Origin: Sphingobium sp. AP49
Lineage (GTDB): Bacteria > Pseudomonadota > Alphaproteobacteria > Sphingomonadales > Sphingomonadaceae
Direction: 5' to 3'
Assembly: GCF_000281715.2 (NCBI RefSeq)
Contig: NZ_CP124576.1
Span: 3,355,501-3,419,500, forward strand
Length of the DNA stretch: 64,000 bases
Below the pieces are notes generated by a model. It saw only the letters and a list, made by a program, of their open reading frames with translations, was not told the origin of the DNA and did not search any database. Every line of letters starts with the position of its first letter. Positions within the stretch are counted from its first letter, which is position 1. The position numbers and the translations under genes are program-made. This document shows positions 36,931 through 46,312 of this stretch, in pieces.

Positions 36931-37370
36931 GCCGTCGCATCCCCCTGCTTGGGCGCGACCGGCTCCTCGGCAACATAGGGCGGCTTGTCCGCCACCGGCG
37001 GCGGCGCGGCCTCCGCCACATAGGGCGGCGCATCGACAGCAGCCACAGGCGCCTCCGTCACATAAGGCGGCTTGTCTTCCTGGACGGCAGAGGGCGTATC
37101 GCTGGCCGGTGCATGCTCGATAACCGGGGTCTCGGGCGGATGCTCGGCCATGATGCGCTTATTCTGCTCGGCCCATTTCTTTTCCAGCTCCTCCAGCTCG
37201 ACTTCGCGCACCATGGCGTCGATGCCGGTGCGGAAATGGCGCGCCATGCCCTGGGCCTTGCCGACAATCTGCCCCACTTTGTAGAGCGCGCGCGGAAGAT
37301 CCTTGGGGCCGATCACGATCACCGCAATGATCACGATCACGAGGAATTCAGTCGAATCGATGCCAAACAT
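36927..37370 (-). CDS. tatB: Sec-independent protein translocase TatB
   Basis: 147 residues. The N-terminal [20 protein letters not shown] helix with [19 protein letters not shown] is the TatB signature. An amphipathic helix leads to a Pro/Ala-rich tail with repeated (D/K)PPYV(A/T)EA units. It forms the substrate receptor complex with TatC. Confidence 0.94.
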   Translation of the reverse strand: MFGIDSTEFLVIVIIAVIVIGPKDLPRALYKVGQIVGKAQGMARHFRTGIDAMVREVELEELEKKWAEQNKRIMAEHPPETPVIEHAPASDTPSAVQEDKPPYVTEAPVAAVDAPPYVAEAAPPPVADKPPYVAEEPVAPKQGDATA

Positions 37371-37396
37371 GCGCGACTACCAGCCTGCGTTAGAGA

Positions 37397-37636
37397 TCAG
37401 GCCTTGGTCTTTTCTTCGGTCGCACTCGGCGCGTCCTGTTCGGGCACGCGATGACCCTCGATCCGGGTCGCGGGCTTTGCCGGCGTCGCGTCGTCCTCGT
37501 CGTCGGCCATACCCTTCTTGAAGCTCTTGATGCCCTTGGCCACGTCACCCATCAGGCCGGAAATCCGACCGCCACCAAACAGCAGCATGACGACCAGGAG
37601 CACGATCACCCAGTGCATCAGCGAGAAAGAACCCAT
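37397..37636 (-). CDS. tatA: Sec-independent protein translocase TatA
   Basis: 79 residues: one membrane helix ([20 protein letters not shown]), the [16 protein letters not shown] amphipathic helix and a charged tail. It forms the Tat channel. It lies 27 nt after the scpB stop and 26 nt before tatB. Confidence 0.95.
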   Translation of the reverse strand: MGSFSLMHWVIVLLVVMLLFGGGRISGLMGDVAKGIKSFKKGMADDEDDATPAKPATRIEGHRVPEQDAPSATEEKTKA

Positions 37637-37663
37637 TTCACATACTCCCGAAAGGAGGCCTAT

Positions 37664-38272
37664 CTAGGCCTCTTCCTCATCCTTTTCCACAACGGATTGG
37701 CCGCCCAGACCCTCCAGCGCCAAATCGATCGGATCGAGCAACCCTGCGGCGCGCAAATCGTCCAGACCCGGCAGGTCCCGGCGGCTGCTAAGGCCAAAAT
37801 GTGACAGAAACTCTACGCTGGTCGCATAGATAAGCGGACGGCCGGGAACTTCACGCCGGCCAACCGGGCGGACCCAGCCAGCCTCCATCAGCACGTCCAG
37901 CGTGCCCTTGGCGACCTGTACGCCGCGAATCGCTTCAATCTCCGCGCGGCTGACCGGCTCATGATAGGCGATGATCGCCAGCGTCTCCATCGCCGCGCGC
38001 GACAATTTGCGCGTTTCGTCGCGTTCCCGGCGCAGGATATGGGCCAGATCGGCCGCCGTCTGGAAATGCCAGCGCCCACCCCGCTCGACCAGATTGACGC
38101 CGCGCCCGGCATAATCCTGCGCCAATTGGGCCAGAGTCGCAGGCAGGTCGCCACCGTCGCCGACATGGGGACGCAGCTCGGCAGGTGTCAGCGGCTCTTC
38201 CGCTGCGAACAACGCCGCCTCCACCGCGCGCGCGAAATCGTCCATCTCCCGGATCACAGCAACTGCTCCCAT
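37664..38272 (-). CDS. scpB: Segregation and condensation protein B
   Basis: 202 residues. Tandem winged-helix domains: FARAVEAALFAAEEPLTPAEL at the N terminus, and ETLAIIAYHEPVSRAEIEAIRGV with YATSVEFLSHFGL in the second. It is the kite subunit of the SMC-ScpAB condensin; smc is not in this window. It overlaps scpA by 19 nt. Confidence 0.95.
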   Translation of the reverse strand: MGAVAVIREMDDFARAVEAALFAAEEPLTPAELRPHVGDGGDLPATLAQLAQDYAGRGVNLVERGGRWHFQTAADLAHILRRERDETRKLSRAAMETLAIIAYHEPVSRAEIEAIRGVQVAKGTLDVLMEAGWVRPVGRREVPGRPLIYATSVEFLSHFGLSSRRDLPGLDDLRAAGLLDPIDLALEGLGGQSVVEKDEEEA

Positions 38273-39036
38273 TGATCGCCCGACAGCGCTGCTCGCAGGT
38301 AGATCGGCTCGAATATCCCATCCTGCCTTATGTCCACCCGCCCCTGCTTGGCCAGTTCCAGCATCGCCACGAAGCTGCTGGCCAGCGCCGATTTGGCCAT
38401 CGGTCCGTCACGATCATCGGGCAGGAAGGATTCCAGCGTGGTCCAGTCCAGCGCCGAGCCCACCAGCGCACTGACACGCTGGATCGCCTCGTCCAGGGTC
38501 ATGACCGGCCGCACCGCGACCATATGCACGACCGGCTGGTTGCGCGCGCGAATCTGGCCATAGGCCTGGATCAGGTCATAGAGGCTGGCGCTCCATTTCG
38601 CCCGCCGCACCATATGCAGCCCTTCGGGGCGGGGGCGGACGAATACGTCGCGCCCGATTCGATCGCCGGCCATCAGCCGCGCCCCCGCCTCGCGCATGGC
38701 ATGCAGCCGTTGCAGCCGCAATTGCAGGCGCAACGCCAGTTCCTCGGGGCTGGGTTCGGGCTGCGCTTCCTTGGGCAGCAGCATCGCCGACTTGAGATAG
38801 GCGAGCCACGCCGCCATCACCAGATAGTCGGCGGCCAGTTCCAGCTTCAGCTGCCGTGCCCCTTCGACATAGGCCAGATATTGCCCGACCAGCGCCAGGA
38901 TGGAAATTTCGCGCAAATCCACCTTTTGGGTCCGCGCCAGCGCCAGCAGCAGGTCGAGCGGCCCTTCCCAGCCTTCAAAGCTGACCGTCAGCACCTCCGC
39001 GGGGGACGCGACCGGGGCGGTGAAGAGATCGTCCAT
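38254..39036 (-). CDS. scpA: Segregation and condensation protein A
   Basis: 260 residues of the kleisin family. FEGWEGPLDLLLALARTQKVDLREISI is the N-terminal SMC-neck-binding part, then QYLAYVEGARQLKLELAADYLVMAAWLAYLKS; the C terminus is a winged helix. It bridges SMC heads and recruits ScpB, which is translated in overlap. It begins 16 nt downstream of nagZ. Confidence 0.95.
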   Translation of the reverse strand: MDDLFTAPVASPAEVLTVSFEGWEGPLDLLLALARTQKVDLREISILALVGQYLAYVEGARQLKLELAADYLVMAAWLAYLKSAMLLPKEAQPEPSPEELALRLQLRLQRLHAMREAGARLMAGDRIGRDVFVRPRPEGLHMVRRAKWSASLYDLIQAYGQIRARNQPVVHMVAVRPVMTLDEAIQRVSALVGSALDWTTLESFLPDDRDGPMAKSALASSFVAMLELAKQGRVDIRQDGIFEPIYLRAALSGDQWEQLL

Positions 39037-39052
39037 CGCCCCCGCGCCGCGA

Positions 39053-40063
39053 TCAGGCAGGAACCAGCGCCAGCAGCGCGTCCCGGGTCGCCATCAGATC
39101 CTCAAGCGACGGCAGGTCGGCCGCATGGGCGGATGCCATAGCCCGATCGAGCCGCGCGCGCGCCTCCGGGCTGATATCCGGCAACAGTTCGGCGATGCCT
39201 GTCATGTCGTCCATCCGGCCCCAGCAATTGAGCGCCAGGTCGCATCCGGCAGCGACCACCCCGGCCGCCAATTCGGGAATGGAGCCCTTGAGCGCCTTCA
39301 TGTCGAGATCGTCCGACATCAGCAAACCGTCGAAGCCAATGCGTTGACGAATGACATCCTCGATCACCACGGGCGACAGGCTGGCCGGCCGTTCGGCATC
39401 CCAGGCGGTGTAGACGACATGGGCCGTCATCCCCATGGGCGCATCCTTGAGCGCGCGGAACGGCGCCAGATCGAGTTCCAGTTCCTCCGCACAAGCCTGC
39501 ACGACGGGCAGTTCCAGATGGCTGTCGACCAGTGCGCGCCCATGACCCGGCATATGCTTGACGATGCCCACGACATTGCCGTCGGCCAGCCCCTCGATCA
39601 CCGCGCGACCCAGCGCCGCGACCCGCATCGGCTCCGCGCCCAGGGTGCGATCGCCCATGATGTCGCTCGCTCCTTCCTGCCGCACGTCCAGCAATGGCAG
39701 CGCATCGACCGTGATGCCGACCTCCGCCAGCATCACCGCCAGCGCCCGCGCATTGGCCCGTGCCGCCGCAATCGCGCTCGACGGGGCGATGTCATAGAGC
39801 CGGTCGAACTGGGTGCCGGACGGAAAGCTCGGCCAGACCGGCGCCTGCATCCGCGCCACCCGTCCGCCTTCCTGATCGATCATGATCAGCAGATCGTCGC
39901 GTCCATGCAGCGCGCGCAGGTCATCGGTCAGCGCCCGCAATTGCCCGCGATCGGCAATATTGCGCTTGAAGAGGATATAGCCGGCCGGCTGCGCCTCGGC
40001 GAAGAAGGCGCGCTCGTCGGCGGTCAGGGTTTCGCCGGATAGGCCGAAGATGACGGGTTTCAT
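39053..40063 (-). CDS. nagZ: Beta-N-acetylhexosaminidase
   Basis: 336 residues of GH3. LLIMIDQEGGRVARM, then IVKHMPGHGRALVDSH with the catalytic His loop, then LLMSDDLDMKAL with the nucleophile Asp. It removes GlcNAc from anhydromuropeptides during cytoplasmic wall recycling. It belongs to the argS operon, 55 nt after the SPOR gene. Confidence 0.95.
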   Translation of the reverse strand: MKPVIFGLSGETLTADERAFFAEAQPAGYILFKRNIADRGQLRALTDDLRALHGRDDLLIMIDQEGGRVARMQAPVWPSFPSGTQFDRLYDIAPSSAIAAARANARALAVMLAEVGITVDALPLLDVRQEGASDIMGDRTLGAEPMRVAALGRAVIEGLADGNVVGIVKHMPGHGRALVDSHLELPVVQACAEELELDLAPFRALKDAPMGMTAHVVYTAWDAERPASLSPVVIEDVIRQRIGFDGLLMSDDLDMKALKGSIPELAAGVVAAGCDLALNCWGRMDDMTGIAELLPDISPEARARLDRAMASAHAADLPSLEDLMATRDALLALVPA

Positions 40064-40118
40064 AACGCCAATGCTAGTGCGTCAGGAACGGGCTGTCGAC
40101 GCCCGTACCGGACGAAGA

Positions 40119-40838
40119 TCAGTTGACGACCATGCAGCTTTCGCCGGCGACCTTCAGCTTGCCGCAGACGGTGCCGGCCTGGGCACCCGCGCTGGCGCGC
40201 AGACGATAGACGGTACCGCCGCCAACCTCGGCCGGCTCGACCGACATGGCAAGTGGCGCAAGATAGGCAAAGCGCTTCGACAGGCGGCTCCAGGCATCCT
40301 TCGCGCCACCCGCGCTGCCATAGGCACCCAGTTGGATCATGCCGCCGGCCGCTGCCTTTGGCGCTGCCGCTTGCGGCGCCGCCTTCGTCTCGTCCTCGAC
40401 CTTGGCGGTTACGCTCTGGGCAGGCTTCACCGCCACTGCCGGTTTCGTGCCCGTGGGGGCTGGCGCGCTGGCAGTGATCGGCGCTTCCGGCACGCGGCTG
40501 GGATCGATCTGCCCGTCGCGCACGACGCCCTCGCTGGCGGCGAAACTGGCGTCGCCTTCACCCTCAAACTTCTTGGCGTCCGCCTCCTTGGCCGCAATCT
40601 TGTAGTCGCCGACCGGCGCGGCGATCAGCTTGCCCTCCCCCGCGCCGCCGCCATTACGGTTCTGCAGCCACCATACGCCGGCAACCACGGCGCCGATCAG
40701 CAGCAGCCCAACCAGGATCAGACCCAGCAGGCGCAGCGGCGATATCCGCTCCTCGTCATCCTCGTCGATCGCGGGTTCCAGCCAGGGCAGCCGATCCTCA
40801 TCGTCGAGGGCCAGGCGCCCGCGTGCATAATCACCCAT
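40119..40838 (-). CDS. SPOR domain membrane protein
   Basis: 239 residues. Cytoplasmic acidic N terminus (1-35), one membrane helix (RLLGLILVGLLLIGAVVAGVWW), an Ala/Pro/Lys linker, then a C-terminal SPOR domain (MIQLGAYGSAGGAKDAWSRLS to the end) containing two cysteines. It probably localises to septal peptidoglycan. The place between argS and nagZ is typical for alphaproteobacteria. Confidence 0.88.
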   Translation of the reverse strand: MGDYARGRLALDDEDRLPWLEPAIDEDDEERISPLRLLGLILVGLLLIGAVVAGVWWLQNRNGGGAGEGKLIAAPVGDYKIAAKEADAKKFEGEGDASFAASEGVVRDGQIDPSRVPEAPITASAPAPTGTKPAVAVKPAQSVTAKVEDETKAAPQAAAPKAAAGGMIQLGAYGSAGGAKDAWSRLSKRFAYLAPLAMSVEPAEVGGGTVYRLRASAGAQAGTVCGKLKVAGESCMVVN

Positions 40839-40856
40839 TGTCGAACTCCGTCCGGC

Positions 40857-42584
40857 TCACTGCATCTCGGTCAGCGCGGCCACGCCCATCAGGGCAAGGC
40901 CGTTACGGATGATCTGCCCGATTCCGCGGCTCAAGAAAAGCCGGGCCGATGTGATGGCAGGATCGTCCGCCAGGATGACGCGCGCGCGCGGATCGTCATT
41001 GCCCATATTCCACCAGCCATGGAATGCGGATGCCAAGTCATTGAGATAAAAGGCGACACGGTGCGGCTCTCGGGTCAGGGCGGCCCCTTCCACCACACGT
41101 GGGAACTGCGCAGCAAGCTTGACCAGGTTCAGTTCGGCCGTCCCAAGCAGGGACAGGTCGGGCACAGGCAGGTCTATCCCGGCCTCCTCCGCCCGCCGGC
41201 CGAGCGAGGAAATCCGTGCATGGGCATATTGCACATAGAAGACCGGATTGTCCTTGGACGCTTCCACCACCTTGGCGAAATCGAAGTCCATCTGGGCATC
41301 GGCCTTGCGCGTCAGCATGGTGAAGCGGACGACATCCTTGCCCACTTCGCGCACGACATCGGCCAGGGTGACGAAATTGCCGGCGCGCTTCGACATCTTC
41401 ACCGGCTCGCCATCGCGCAGCAGGCGGACCATCTGGATGAGCTTCACGTCGAACCGCGCCTTGCCCTCGGTCAGGGCGGCGACGGCGGCCTGGATGCGCT
41501 TCACCGTGCCGGCATGGTCGGCGCCCCAGATGTCGATCAACTGGTCGGCGGTCTGTGCCTTCTGGAAATGATAGGCCATGTCGGCGCCGAAATAGGTCCA
41601 GCTGCCGTTCGACTTCTTGATCGGCCGGTCCTGGTCGTCACCGAACCTGGTCGAACGGAACAGCGGCAGTTCCACCGGCTCCCAATCGTCGGGCAGTTCG
41701 CCCTTGGGCGCTTCCAGCACGCCGTCATAGACCAGGTCATGCGCGCGCAGCCAGGCTTCGGCCTCGGCCGGCTTGCCTGCGGCCTGCAATTCGGCCTCCG
41801 ACGAGAAGATGTCGTGGTGGATACCCAGCAGCGCCAGATCGCTGCGGATCATGTCCATCATCTTCGCCACGGCAAAGGTGCGGAACAGCACCAGCCATTC
41901 GCCTTCGGGCGCGCCGACGAACTTGTCGCCATATTCGGCGGCCAGCGCCTGCCCCACCGGCACCAGATAATCGCCCGGATACAGCCCCTCGGGGATCGCG
42001 CCGACATCTTCGCCCAGCACCTCGCGGTAGCGCAGATGCGCCGAGCGGGCGAGCACGTCGACCTGGCCGCCGGCATCATTGATATAATATTCGCGGATCA
42101 CCTTGTGCCCGGCATATTCCAGCAGCGTGGCGAGCGCGTCGCCGACCACCGCGCCGCGGCAATGGCCCATATGCATCGGGCCGGTGGGATTGGCCGAGAC
42201 ATATTCGACGTTCACGGTCACGCCCGCGCCGATGTCGGACCGGCCATAATCGTCCGCCTCGACATGCAGCGCCGCCAGTTCCGCACGCCATGTCGCGTCG
42301 GTCAGGGCCAGGTTGATGAAGCCCGGGCCGGCGATGCTGGCGCTTTCGACCTCGCCCAGCGCCTGCAGCTTGGCCACGATCGCTTCGGCCAGCGTGCGCG
42401 GATTGGTACCGGCGGGCTTGGCCAGCACCATCGCGGCGTTGGTGGCAAGGTCACCATGGCTGGGGTCGCGCGGCGGCTCCACCGTCACCGGCTTGCGGTT
42501 GAGGCCGGCGGGCAACGTGCCTTCGGCCTCCAGCGCGTCAAGCACGGCATCGAGATGGGCGGTGAAACGGGTGTAAAGGGACAT
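40857..42584 (-). CDS. argS: Arginyl-tRNA synthetase
   Basis: 575 residues from ATG 42584 (MSLYTRFTAHLDAVLDALEAEG). The class I HIGH motif appears as NPTGPMHMGHCRG, and the KMSKS-like loop as PVKMSKRAGNFVTL, which is unusual for ArgRS in keeping a KMSK form. The N-terminal Add1 domain and the C-terminal all-helical anticodon domain (ALTREPHRVAFYLNDLASAFHGWWN) are both present. First gene of the operon through tatC. Confidence 0.97.
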   Translation of the reverse strand: MSLYTRFTAHLDAVLDALEAEGTLPAGLNRKPVTVEPPRDPSHGDLATNAAMVLAKPAGTNPRTLAEAIVAKLQALGEVESASIAGPGFINLALTDATWRAELAALHVEADDYGRSDIGAGVTVNVEYVSANPTGPMHMGHCRGAVVGDALATLLEYAGHKVIREYYINDAGGQVDVLARSAHLRYREVLGEDVGAIPEGLYPGDYLVPVGQALAAEYGDKFVGAPEGEWLVLFRTFAVAKMMDMIRSDLALLGIHHDIFSSEAELQAAGKPAEAEAWLRAHDLVYDGVLEAPKGELPDDWEPVELPLFRSTRFGDDQDRPIKKSNGSWTYFGADMAYHFQKAQTADQLIDIWGADHAGTVKRIQAAVAALTEGKARFDVKLIQMVRLLRDGEPVKMSKRAGNFVTLADVVREVGKDVVRFTMLTRKADAQMDFDFAKVVEASKDNPVFYVQYAHARISSLGRRAEEAGIDLPVPDLSLLGTAELNLVKLAAQFPRVVEGAALTREPHRVAFYLNDLASAFHGWWNMGNDDPRARVILADDPAITSARLFLSRGIGQIIRNGLALMGVAALTEMQ

Positions 42585-42607
42585 CAAACTATCCTGCGTC
42601 ACAAAAT

Positions 42608-42763
42608 CCGTTCGTCCTGAGTAGCCCCTTCGACTGCCTGCCAAGGCAGGCGCTCAGGACAAGCATTGAGCGCAGTCGAAATGGCGTATCGAAGGATGTA
42701 TGTGACACAAGATGCTTCGATATGGGCCTTCGACTTCGCTCAGTCCCTACTCAGCACGAACGG
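42608..42763. repeat. Divergent pair of CGTTCGTNCTGAGTAG repeats
   Basis: CCGTTCGTCCTGAGTAG at 42608-42624 and its near complement CTACTCAGCACGAACGG at 42747-42763 enclose further matching pieces (GAGCGCAGTCGAA, CTTCGACTTCGCTC, GCATTGAGCG). This is the pattern of a dispersed extragenic repeat pair. It fills the gap between the lipoprotein gene and argS, so it would lie in the argS leader. Confidence 0.82.
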
Positions 42764-42787
42764 AGAAAAATCTAAGCGGAAACGACC

Positions 42788-43426
42788 TTAACGGGTCGCA
42801 TTATATTTGAGCTGGTCCTGGGTCAGGTTGAACCCCACGAGCAACTCGAAGCTGGTTCGCTGCAATGCCGCCTTGACATCGGGCTGGGCGAAGGGATCGA
42901 TCGCCGCATCCGCATCGCCGGCCTTGCGCTTCTGCGTGATCTTCTGCTGGATTTCGGGTGGCAACGTAGCCGATGCCTTGTCGACATAGGAACCGGCCGT
43001 CGCCGTCGCGCTGGCGCGGGTCTCGCCCGCCGCGAAATTCAGCGTGACCTGACCGATGCGCTTGGCGACCACGGCGCTGCCCCCACGCACGATCGCGGAG
43101 AAATAAGGCAATGTCACCTGGCGCGCCGTGCTCGCATCGATGCGGCGCGCGTTCACGACGAAGGTTGCCTGGGTATAAAGCTGTGCGCCATCACTGCAGG
43201 TCGACCGCAGGTCGGTGATGTTCGCCACCACGTCGATCGCCGACGCATCGCGGCTCTGCGCCGGGCTGAACAGCGTCACATCGCCCGTATAGGTCGGGAT
43301 CGCCGCCACCGGACAGGCCGAACGCACGGTCACGATACCGCCGGTCGGGTCGATTTCCCCGCGCCGCGAACAGCCGGCGAGGGCAAGGGCAAGCATTCCG
43401 GTCAACGCAATTCGGGACAATGTCAC
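42788..43426 (-). CDS. Hypothetical lipoprotein
   Basis: 212 residues from GTG 43426, with GAGGAA 10 nt upstream. The open frame extends much further 5' but there it is only the antisense of ispH. Signal peptide TLSRIALTGMLALALAGC with lipobox LAGC. The mature part has a beta-rich segment (VTLFSPAQSRDASAIDVVANITDLRSTC, ATFVVNARRIDASTARQVTLPYF) and a helical C terminus ending LVGFNLTQDQLKYNATR. Probably outer membrane anchored; function unknown. It is divergent from ispH. Confidence 0.75.
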   Translation of the reverse strand: MTLSRIALTGMLALALAGCSRRGEIDPTGGIVTVRSACPVAAIPTYTGDVTLFSPAQSRDASAIDVVANITDLRSTCSDGAQLYTQATFVVNARRIDASTARQVTLPYFSAIVRGGSAVVAKRIGQVTLNFAAGETRASATATAGSYVDKASATLPPEIQQKITQKRKAGDADAAIDPFAQPDVKAALQRTSFELLVGFNLTQDQLKYNATR

Positions 43427-43564
43427 AGGCAGCAATTCCTCAGCATGACGCCCTGGCCACAGGCGTCCGGCTTCCTTATCCATCACCCGCCGCCCGCGCA
43501 ACACAAAGCAGGCGGATTTCCGTTGGCTCTTCCTTCGCGCGCGACATTCGCCTAAGCCGCGCCC

Positions 43565-44524
43565 ATGACGCAGCCCCCCGCCCCTCGCCCGCCGCTGAAG
43601 CTTCTGATCGCCGCGCCGCGCGGCTTTTGTGCCGGTGTCGACCGCGCCATCATCATCGTCGAGCGCGCGATCGAGAAATATGGCGCGCCGGTCTATGTCC
43701 GTCATGAAATCGTCCACAACAAGTTCGTGGTCGACACCTTGAAGGCGAAGGGCGCGATCTTCGTCGAGGAACTGGACCAGGTACCCGATGGCGTGCCGGT
43801 GGTCTTTTCCGCGCACGGCGTGCCCAAGGCGGTGCCGGCCAAGGCGGAGGAGCGCGGCCTCGACTATCTCGACGCCACCTGCCCGCTGGTCAGCAAGGTG
43901 CATCGCCAGGCCGAACGCATGGTGACGGCCGGCCGCCATATCCTGTTCATCGGCCACAAGGGCCATCCCGAGGTGATCGGCACCTTCGGCCAGGTGCCCG
44001 ACGGCACGATGACGCTGATCGAGACGGTCGAGGATGCCGAGGCGCTGGCGCCCGCCGACGCCGACAATCTGGCCTTCCTGACCCAGACCACCCTGTCGGT
44101 CGACGATACCGCCGCGATTGTCGCCACGCTGGAGCGCCGCTTCCCGTCGATCATCGCGCCCAAGGGCGAGGATATCTGCTACGCGACGTCGAACCGTCAG
44201 ACTGCGGTCAAGGCGATCGCCACCCGGTGCGACGCCGTCTATGTGATCGGCGCGCCCAACAGTTCCAATTCGCTGCGCCTGGTCGAAGTCGCCGAGCGCG
44301 AAGGCACCCCCGCCCGCCTGATCCAGCGCGCCGACGAGATCGACTTCGCCTGGCTGGAGGGCGTGACGACGCTCGGCCTCACCGCTGGCGCTTCCGCCCC
44401 TGAAGTGCTGGTGCGCGAAGTTGTCGACCGGATTGCCGAACGCTTTGCGGTGACCGAGGAACAGGTGGAAACGGCGCAGGAGACCATCTCCTTCAAGCTG
44501 CCGCGCGGGCTGGAGGCGGCATAA
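43565..44524 (+). CDS. ispH: 4-hydroxy-3-methylbut-2-enyl diphosphate reductase
   Basis: 319 residues. The [4Fe-4S] ligands are Cys in [13 protein letters not shown], in [11 protein letters not shown] and in [19 protein letters not shown] appears as [18 protein letters not shown] and [11 protein letters not shown] are also conserved. It is the last enzyme of the MEP isoprenoid pathway, giving IPP and DMAPP. First of an ispH-thrB-rnhA run with tight spacing. Confidence 0.98.
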   Translation: MTQPPAPRPPLKLLIAAPRGFCAGVDRAIIIVERAIEKYGAPVYVRHEIVHNKFVVDTLKAKGAIFVEELDQVPDGVPVVFSAHGVPKAVPAKAEERGLDYLDATCPLVSKVHRQAERMVTAGRHILFIGHKGHPEVIGTFGQVPDGTMTLIETVEDAEALAPADADNLAFLTQTTLSVDDTAAIVATLERRFPSIIAPKGEDICYATSNRQTAVKAIATRCDAVYVIGAPNSSNSLRLVEVAEREGTPARLIQRADEIDFAWLEGVTTLGLTAGASAPEVLVREVVDRIAERFAVTEEQVETAQETISFKLPRGLEAA

Positions 44525-44529
44525 GCGTC

Positions 44530-45507
44530 ATGGCCGTCTATACCCATGTTCCCGCCGAAGAGATCGACATCTTCCTCACCCGCTATGACGCCGGCCGACT
44601 GGTGTCCGCCAAGGGCATCGCCGAAGGGGTGGAAAACAGCAATTACCTGCTGGAAACCACTGGCCATGACGGAAACGGCCATCGCTATATCCTAACCCTC
44701 TATGAAAAGCGGGTGGATGAGGCGGACCTGCCCTTCTTCATGGATCTGCTCGACCATCTGGGCGCACGCGGCTGCCTCGTCCCGCGCTTCATCGCCGACC
44801 AGAACGGCACGCGCCTGCAACAACTGGGCGGCCGCCCTGCCTGCCTGATCGAGTTCCTGACCGGCATTTCCGTGACCGAGCCGACCCCGGCCCAGGCGCG
44901 CGCCTGCGGCATGGCGCTGGGCGAATTGCACATGGCGGCACAGGGCTTTGCCGGCGAACGGCGCAATGCGCTCGACAAGGATGGCTGGCACGGGCTGGCG
45001 GCCAAATGCGGCGATGATTTCGACCAGATCGCACCGGGTCTGGGCACCCGCGTGGCAGAGGAACTGGCCTTTCTCGACGCCCACTGGCCCGCTGACCTTC
45101 CCCGTTCGGTGATCCATGCCGACCTGTTCCCCGACAATGTGCTGATGCTGGGAGATCGGGTCACGGGCCTGATCGACTTCTATTTCAGCTGCACCGACAT
45201 CCGTGCCTATGATCTGGCCGTCACCCACAGCGCCTGGTGCTTCAGCAATGATGGCAGTCGATGGTTCGGCGACCGTGCCGCCGCCCTCGGCGCAGGCTAT
45301 GCCCAGGCACACGGCCTTACCGATGCGGAAAGGGCGGCCTTCCCCATCCTGTGTCGTGGCGCTGCACTGCGCTTCATGCTGACCCGTGCCTATGACTGGA
45401 TCAACACCCCGGCGGATGCGCTGGTGACGCGCAAGGATCCGCTTGCCTATCTGCGGCGGCTGGATTTCTATGCGAAGGCTGATCCGGCGGAGTTGCTCGG
45501 CGCATGA
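44530..45507 (+). CDS. thrB: Homoserine kinase (APH-fold ThrB)
   Basis: 325 residues of the aminoglycoside-phosphotransferase fold, type II homoserine kinase. [20 protein letters not shown] is the family start; [15 protein letters not shown] is the ATP loop, [10 protein letters not shown] carries the catalytic Asp and GLIDFYFSC the metal site. It phosphorylates homoserine in threonine synthesis. It starts 5 nt after ispH and overlaps rnhA by 4 nt. Confidence 0.95.
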   Translation: MAVYTHVPAEEIDIFLTRYDAGRLVSAKGIAEGVENSNYLLETTGHDGNGHRYILTLYEKRVDEADLPFFMDLLDHLGARGCLVPRFIADQNGTRLQQLGGRPACLIEFLTGISVTEPTPAQARACGMALGELHMAAQGFAGERRNALDKDGWHGLAAKCGDDFDQIAPGLGTRVAEELAFLDAHWPADLPRSVIHADLFPDNVLMLGDRVTGLIDFYFSCTDIRAYDLAVTHSAWCFSNDGSRWFGDRAAALGAGYAQAHGLTDAERAAFPILCRGAALRFMLTRAYDWINTPADALVTRKDPLAYLRRLDFYAKADPAELLGA

Positions 45508-45956
45508 GCGATCTGCCGCAAGTCCAGATCTTCACCGACGGCGCGTGCAAGGGCAATCCCGGCCCGGGCGGCTGGGGCGCTGTGCTGCGCTTTGGCGACA
45601 GAGAGAAGGAAATCTCTGGCGGCGAGGCCCAGACCACCAACAACCGCATGGAAATGATGGCGGCGGTCGAGGCGCTCAACACACTCAAGAAGCCGTGCAA
45701 GGTGACCGTCTATACCGACAGCAAATATGTGATGGACGGCATCACCAAATGGATATTCGGCTGGCAGAAGCGCGGCTGGAAGACTGCCGACAACAAGCCG
45801 GTCAAGAATGTCGAGATCTGGCAGGCGCTGGTGCAAGCCGCGGCCCGCCACGACATGAGCTGGCAATGGGTCAAGGGCCATGCCGGCCATCCCGAAAATG
45901 AACGCGCCGACCAACTGGCCTGCGCGGCAGCCGAAAGCTTTCGGCGCGGCATCTAG
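45504..45956 (+). CDS. rnhA: Ribonuclease HI
   Basis: 150 residues. The catalytic DEDD set is visible: Asp in [18 protein letters not shown], Glu in [15 protein letters not shown], Asp in [13 protein letters not shown] and Asp in [10 protein letters not shown]. The basic helix [18 protein letters not shown] is present, as in E. coli RNase HI. It removes RNA from RNA-DNA hybrids. Its ATGA start overlaps thrB. Confidence 0.97.
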   Translation: MSDLPQVQIFTDGACKGNPGPGGWGAVLRFGDREKEISGGEAQTTNNRMEMMAAVEALNTLKKPCKVTVYTDSKYVMDGITKWIFGWQKRGWKTADNKPVKNVEIWQALVQAAARHDMSWQWVKGHAGHPENERADQLACAAAESFRRGI

Positions 45957-46312
45957 GAAATAGCAACCCGGCCTTTCCATGTAATGCGAAATCCCGAATC
46001 AGCTTGTCGCGCAATCGGTGCAAATCTTCATGCCCCCCATAAAGTCGCATTTCTAACAATTTCAAATTCGCCTTTATGAACAATCCCTTCGCTTTAAATG
46101 CACCCCTATCATTTTCTCTCGGCTCGACCCGGCACAGATGCTAGAATGGTCGGTGGACGATAGCATCGCATCTAGCGCGAGCATGTCCTTTCAGGGGCGC
46201 CAAGACAGATCGAACGGCCAGACATGCGCCATCTCGCAATGGCTCATGCGACCGGGTGCCGCCCCGCGCGAAGGCAACAGGGCGGTTCGTCGATGGATTG
46301 GGGAGCCACGCC
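45957..46312. other. AT-rich gap ahead of the DUF2235 gene
   Basis: 356 nt, notably AT-rich around 45980-46110, with no gene I can support and no clear hairpin. It probably holds the promoter for the DUF2235 gene. A short minus-strand frame there (46083 leftwards) reads MFIKANLKLLEMRLYGGHED but runs on into rnhA antisense and has no supporting features. Confidence 0.55.

Noticed and set aside
43427..43966. N-terminal extension of the lipoprotein gene
   Set aside because: It is antisense to the start of ispH, and the lipoprotein signal begins right after the GTG at 43426.
45871..46083. Minus-strand frame of 70 codons beginning MFIKANLKLLEM
   Set aside because: It lacks a ribosome site, half of it is antisense to rnhA, and no family is recognised.
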